A stretch of DNA of 60,038 bases from Luteimonas sp. FCS-9. Lineage in GTDB: Bacteria; Pseudomonadota; Gammaproteobacteria; Xanthomonadales; Xanthomonadaceae. Positions 56,341-60,038 of the stretch are shown piece by piece. Each line of letters opens with the position of its first letter. Positions within the stretch are counted from its first letter, which is position 1. The stretch is taken from contig NZ_LASZ01000020.1 of the NCBI RefSeq assembly GCF_001014645.1, forward strand, positions 1 through 60,038, written 5' to 3'. The notes beneath the pieces were generated by a model. That model saw only the letters and a program-made list of their open reading frames with translations. It was not told where the DNA came from and made no database searches. Made by a program: the position numbers and the translations under genes.

Positions 56341-56556
56341 CGGGCGGGCATTCCTTGTGTCTGGCGGGTCACCCGGCCGCGGCGGCAGGCGCGGGGCGAA
56401 TTCCCCGATTCTAGCGGGGCGGGCCGCGGGGAGCGAGCGGCGCCGGGTGTAGGTGAACGCAGACCGTCGACGCAGGTCCATAGGGCTCGGGACCGGTATT
56501 CTGTCGTCCCGCCTAACGGGCGGTCTCGACGCATTCATGCAAAGGAGCGTGTTTCC

Positions 56557-57612
56557 GTGCCCACTTGGCTCGTCACCGGCGGCGCCGGCTTCATCGGCGG
56601 CAATTTCGTGCTCGAGGCGGTCCGCCTGGGCGTGCGCGTGGTCAACCTGGATGCGTTGACCTACGCAGGCAACCTGCAGACCCTGGCCTCGCTCGAGGGC
56701 AACCCCGACCATGTCTTCGTGCATGGCGACATCGGCGACCGGGCGCTGGTCGCCCGGCTGCTGGCCGAGCACCGGCCCGAGGCGGTTCTCAACTTCGCCG
56801 CCGAGAGCCACGTCGACCGGTCGATCGACGGCCCGGCCGCGTTCATCGACACCAACGTGGTCGGGACGCTTGGCCTGCTCGAGGCGGTGCGCGATCACTG
56901 GAAAAGCCTGGATGGCGACGCAAGGGCCGCGTTCCGCTTCCTGCACGTCTCCACCGACGAGGTCTACGGCACGCTCGGCGAGACCGGCAAGTTCACCGAA
57001 ACCACGCCCTATGCCCCCAATTCGCCGTACTCGGCCTCCAAGGCCGCGTCCGACCACCTGGTGCGCGCGTTCCACCACACCTACGGGTTGCCGGTGTTGA
57101 CCACGAACTGCTCCAACAACTACGGCCCGTACCATTTTCCCGAGAAGCTCATCCCGCTGGTGATCGCCAAGGCGCTGGCTGGCGAGACGCTGCCGGTCTA
57201 CGGCGACGGCCAGCAGGTGCGCGACTGGCTGTTCGTAACCGATCACTGCGAGGCGATTCGCACGGTGCTCGAGAAGGGCCGGGTCGGCGAGACCTACAAC
57301 GTCGGCGGCGATTCGGAACGCCGCAACCTCGAGGTCGTCGAGACCATCTGCGGGTTGCTCGACGCGCGCCGTCCCCGGGTGGATGGCCAGCCGCGCAGCA
57401 GCCAGATCACGTTCGTCGCCGACCGGCCGGGCCACGATCGCCGCTATGCGATCGATGCCTCGAAGCTGCAGGGCGAACTGGGCTGGAGACCGCGCCACAC
57501 GTTCGAGAGCGGCATCGCCGAGACCGTCGACTGGTACCTGGACAACCAGGACTGGGTGCGCGGCATCCTTGATGGCAGCTACCGGCTCGAGCGGATCGGC
57601 ACCGCGGCCTGA
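56557..57612 (+). CDS. rfbB: dTDP-glucose 4,6-dehydratase
   Basis: A 351-residue SDR making dTDP-4-keto-6-deoxyglucose, the second step to dTDP-L-rhamnose. [12 protein letters not shown] is the NAD loop, STDEVYG and [12 protein letters not shown] are the catalytic Thr and YxxxK motifs, and [18 protein letters not shown] is typical of RfbB. I chose GTG 56557 with AAAGGAG ten bases upstream. It is the first gene of rfbBACD. Confidence 0.96.
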   Translation: MPTWLVTGGAGFIGGNFVLEAVRLGVRVVNLDALTYAGNLQTLASLEGNPDHVFVHGDIGDRALVARLLAEHRPEAVLNFAAESHVDRSIDGPAAFIDTNVVGTLGLLEAVRDHWKSLDGDARAAFRFLHVSTDEVYGTLGETGKFTETTPYAPNSPYSASKAASDHLVRAFHHTYGLPVLTTNCSNNYGPYHFPEKLIPLVIAKALAGETLPVYGDGQQVRDWLFVTDHCEAIRTVLEKGRVGETYNVGGDSERRNLEVVETICGLLDARRPRVDGQPRSSQITFVADRPGHDRRYAIDASKLQGELGWRPRHTFESGIAETVDWYLDNQDWVRGILDGSYRLERIGTAA

Positions 57613-57695
57613 AGTGCCCCACCCCGGCCCTCCCCCGCGTGCGGGCGAGGGAGATCAGTGATCCCCGCGCGCGGGGAGGAGACAAGAGAATTCCA

Positions 57696-58583
57696 ATGAC
57701 GCAACGCAAGGGCATCATCCTGGCCGGCGGTTCGGGGACTCGGCTGTATCCGATCACCAAGGGCGTCAGCAAGCAGTTGCTGCCGGTCTACGACAAGCCG
57801 ATGATCTACTACCCGCTCAGCGTGCTGATGCTGGCGGGCATCCGCGAGGTGCTGATCATCAACACGCCGCACGAGCAGGCGCTATTCCAAGCGCTGCTCG
57901 GCGACGGATCGCAGTGGGGCATGGACATCCGCTACGCGGTCCAGCCCAGTCCCGACGGCCTCGCGCAGGCCTACCTGATCGGGCGTGAGTTCGTCGGTGG
58001 CAAGCCGAGCTGCCTGGTACTCGGCGACAACATCTTCCACGGCCACGGTTTGACCGACACGCTCAGGCGTGCGGACGCCCGCGGCGATGGCGCGACCGTC
58101 TTCGGCTACTGGGTCAACGATCCCGAGCGCTACGGCGTGGCGGAGTTCGATGCCGAGGGTAGGGTCGTCGACATCGCCGAGAAGCCCGAGTCGCCGCGTT
58201 CCAACTACGCGGTCACCGGTCTGTACTTCTACGACGGTCGCGCCAGCGACTACGCCGCCGAGCTCCAGCCATCGCCGCGCGGCGAACTCGAGATCACCGA
58301 CCTCAACCGCCGGTACCTCGACGACGGCGCGCTGTACCTCGAGCAGCTCGGCCGCGGCTACGCCTGGCTCGACACCGGCACCCACCAGTCCTTGCACGAG
58401 GCCTCCAACTTCATCCAGACCATCCAGGACCGTCAGGGCCTGCAGGTGTGCTGCCCGGAGGAGATCGCGTTCGGTCAGGGTTGGATCGACGCCGAGCAGT
58501 TGCTGGCGCTGGCCAAGCCGCTGTCGAAGAACGGCTACGGCCAGTACCTGCAGACCCTGGTGACCCGAGGAGTGGTGCGTTGA
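57696..58583 (+). CDS. rfbA: Glucose-1-phosphate thymidylyltransferase
   Basis: A 295-residue nucleotidyltransferase making dTDP-glucose from dTTP and glucose-1-phosphate. [36 protein letters not shown] carries the GxGTRL and catalytic Lys signatures, and [11 protein letters not shown] and [19 protein letters not shown] are metal- and sugar-site motifs. It is of the long-chain RmlA type. GGAGGAG lies upstream; a G+C-rich repeat of about 60 bases separates it from rfbB. Confidence 0.97.
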   Translation: MTQRKGIILAGGSGTRLYPITKGVSKQLLPVYDKPMIYYPLSVLMLAGIREVLIINTPHEQALFQALLGDGSQWGMDIRYAVQPSPDGLAQAYLIGREFVGGKPSCLVLGDNIFHGHGLTDTLRRADARGDGATVFGYWVNDPERYGVAEFDAEGRVVDIAEKPESPRSNYAVTGLYFYDGRASDYAAELQPSPRGELEITDLNRRYLDDGALYLEQLGRGYAWLDTGTHQSLHEASNFIQTIQDRQGLQVCCPEEIAFGQGWIDAEQLLALAKPLSKNGYGQYLQTLVTRGVVR

Positions 58584-59137
58584 AGATCATCGAAACGACA
58601 CTGCCTGGCGCGGTGGTGCTCGAGCCAGCCGTGTTCGGCGACGCCCGCGGCTTCTTCTTCGAGACCTGGAACGCCGAGCGCTTCGGCCAGCACGGCCTGC
58701 CGACGACGTTCGTGCAGAGCAACGTGTCGTCGTCCGCGAAGGGCGTGCTGCGCGGTCTCCACTACCAGTGGCCCAGGCCGCAGGGCAAGCTGGTCAGCGT
58801 GCTCCAGGGCGAGGTGTTCGACGTGGCAGTCGACATCCGCCGCGGCTCGCCGACATTCGGGCAATGGGAAGGCGTGCTGCTGAGCGCGGAGAACAAGCGC
58901 CAGTTCTGGATTCCGGAGGGATTCGCCCACGGGTTCGCGGTCCTGTCGGAGACCGCGTTGTTCAGCTACCTGTGCACCGACGTCTACGTCAAGGAGGCCG
59001 ATGCCGGCGTGCGCTGGGATGATCCGCGGATCGGCATCGAATGGCCGATCGACGCGCCGCAGCTGTCGGACAAGGATGCGCACGCGCCGCTGCTGTCCGA
59101 CATCGCCCAGGATCGGCTGCCGGACCTGCGCGCATGA
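58580..59137 (+). CDS. rfbC: dTDP-4-dehydrorhamnose 3,5-epimerase
   Basis: A 185-residue cupin-fold epimerase. [33 protein letters not shown] (with the catalytic His) and [13 protein letters not shown] are the RmlC signature. I chose TTG 58580, which overlaps the rfbA stop (TTGA) and gives [16 protein letters not shown], the family N-terminus; CGAGGAG lies eight to ten bases upstream. Confidence 0.95.
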   Translation: MKIIETTLPGAVVLEPAVFGDARGFFFETWNAERFGQHGLPTTFVQSNVSSSAKGVLRGLHYQWPRPQGKLVSVLQGEVFDVAVDIRRGSPTFGQWEGVLLSAENKRQFWIPEGFAHGFAVLSETALFSYLCTDVYVKEADAGVRWDDPRIGIEWPIDAPQLSDKDAHAPLLSDIAQDRLPDLRA

Positions 59138-60038
59138 CCACGCTGGTCTTCGGCGCCAACGGCCAGGTCGGCCACGAACTGCTGCGCGCGCTCGCGCCGC
59201 TGGGCGTGGTGCAGGGAACAACGCGCGCCGGCACGCTCGCCGACGGCGGGCGGTGCCTGCAGGCGGATTTCGCCGACGCCGATGCCGTCGTGGCGCTGCT
59301 CGATGCCGTCAAGCCTGTCAGGGTGGTCAATGCCGCGGCGTACACCGCCGTCGACAAGGCCGAGAGCGAGCCGGAAGCCGCGTTGGTCGCCAACGCGACG
59401 ACGCCGGGTGCGATCGCGCGCTGGTGCGCCGCGCACGACGTCCCGCTGGTGCACTACTCGACGGACTACGTGTTCGACGGCCAGGGCACGCGCCCGTACC
59501 GGCCGGACGACGCGACCGCGCCACTGGGCGTCTACGGCACGAGCAAGCTGGCGGGCGAGGACGCGATCCGCGCTGCCGGCGGCCGGCACCTGATCCTCCG
59601 CACGGCCTGGGTCTATGCGGCGCACGGCCACAACTTCCTGCGCACGATGCTGCGCGTGGGCGCCGAGCACGACGTGCTGCGCGTGGTCGGCGACCAGGTC
59701 GGCACGCCGACACCGGCGGCGCTGATCGCCGACGTCACCGCTCGTATGCTCCAAGGCGACTATCCACGATCCGGCACCTGGCACCTGACCGCCGAGGGTC
59801 AGACCAGCTGGCACGGCTTCGCCGAGGCGATCTTCGCCGGCGCACACGCACGCGGCCTGATCGACCGCGTGCCGACGGTCGAGGCCATCACGACCGCCGA
59901 CTACCCGACGCCGGCGAAGCGGCCGGGCTATTCCCGGCTCGACACCTCGACGCTGGTGTCCGACTTCGGCGTCGCGTTGCCGGACTGGCGCGATGCGCTC
60001 GGCGACGTGCTCGATACGTTGGCGGAGACGAGGGCTCC
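59134..60038 (+). CDS. rfbD: dTDP-4-dehydrorhamnose reductase, cut by window edge
   Basis: About 301 residues are present and the gene runs off the right edge, close to its expected end (families have about 300 residues). FGANGQVGHELLRAL is the NADPH loop, HYSTDYVFDG the catalytic Ser/Thr region and GVYGTSKLAGEDAI holds YxxxK; ILRTAWVYAAHGHNFLRTML is typical of RmlD. It reduces the keto-sugar to dTDP-L-rhamnose. The start ATG overlaps the rfbC stop. Confidence 0.95.
   Translation, partial: MTTLVFGANGQVGHELLRALAPLGVVQGTTRAGTLADGGRCLQADFADADAVVALLDAVKPVRVVNAAAYTAVDKAESEPEAALVANATTPGAIARWCAAHDVPLVHYSTDYVFDGQGTRPYRPDDATAPLGVYGTSKLAGEDAIRAAGGRHLILRTAWVYAAHGHNFLRTMLRVGAEHDVLRVVGDQVGTPTPAALIADVTARMLQGDYPRSGTWHLTAEGQTSWHGFAEAIFAGAHARGLIDRVPTVEAITTADYPTPAKRPGYSRLDTSTLVSDFGVALPDWRDALGDVLDTLAETRA

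Overview
The window comes from a GC-rich gammaproteobacterium of the Xanthomonadaceae/Lysobacteraceae, probably Luteimonas- or Lysobacter-like. The evidence is a Crp-family regulator closely resembling Xanthomonas Clp, a bacterial SpeD proenzyme transcribed divergently from it, a trp gene order of trpE...trpG-trpD-trpC, Xanthomonad-type REP-like repeats, and a surface-polysaccharide locus lying between metB and etfA, the classic site of the variable LPS locus in Xanthomonas. The assignment rests on remembered family features; no search was run.

Layout. 1-3.1 kb: the N-terminal part of an MrpA-type antiporter subunit, an NAD-binding oxidoreductase, a DUF962/Mpo1-like protein and an XRE-cupin regulator. 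3.4-14.35 kb: a single-strand cluster for peptide use: two paralogous membrane-anchored serine hydrolases on either side of an enolase-superfamily dipeptide epimerase, a POT peptide transporter, a Tat-exported M19 dipeptidase homologue, a TonB-dependent receptor and a DUF1611 protein. Its two likely promoters and the divergent regulator share a CCTGAT-type motif. I read the cluster as a regulated system for uptake and breakdown of D-Glu-containing, possibly peptidoglycan-derived, peptides. 14.4-38.9 kb: mostly housekeeping genes (purC, rpe, a lipid kinase, trpE, trpG, trpD, a trpC-HAD fusion, clp, speD, coq7, rplM-rpsI, tRNA-Gln, FAH/maiA, a PilT/PilU ATPase, cystathionine beta-synthase, metB), with a decayed FmdE-like gene beside a DUF2249 gene.

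38.97-51.3 kb: a compact O-antigen-type locus of visibly lower GC. It has an ABC exporter (wzm/wzt, with a C-terminal cargo domain), a methyltransferase-coiled-coil-glycosyltransferase fusion, a GT4 glycosyltransferase, a UDP-xylose synthase, a GtrB-like and a GtrA-like protein, and three membrane proteins of unknown function, two of which could be GT-C transferases. With the dTDP-rhamnose genes rfbBACD at 56.6-60 kb, this points to a rhamnose-containing polysaccharide exported by the ABC route and probably decorated with xylose.

51.4-54.5 kb: three nested, decayed insertion sequences (an IS481-type copy split by an IS3-type copy, itself split by a second IS3-type copy). etfA and etfB follow on the minus strand, and rfbBACD runs off the right edge of the window.
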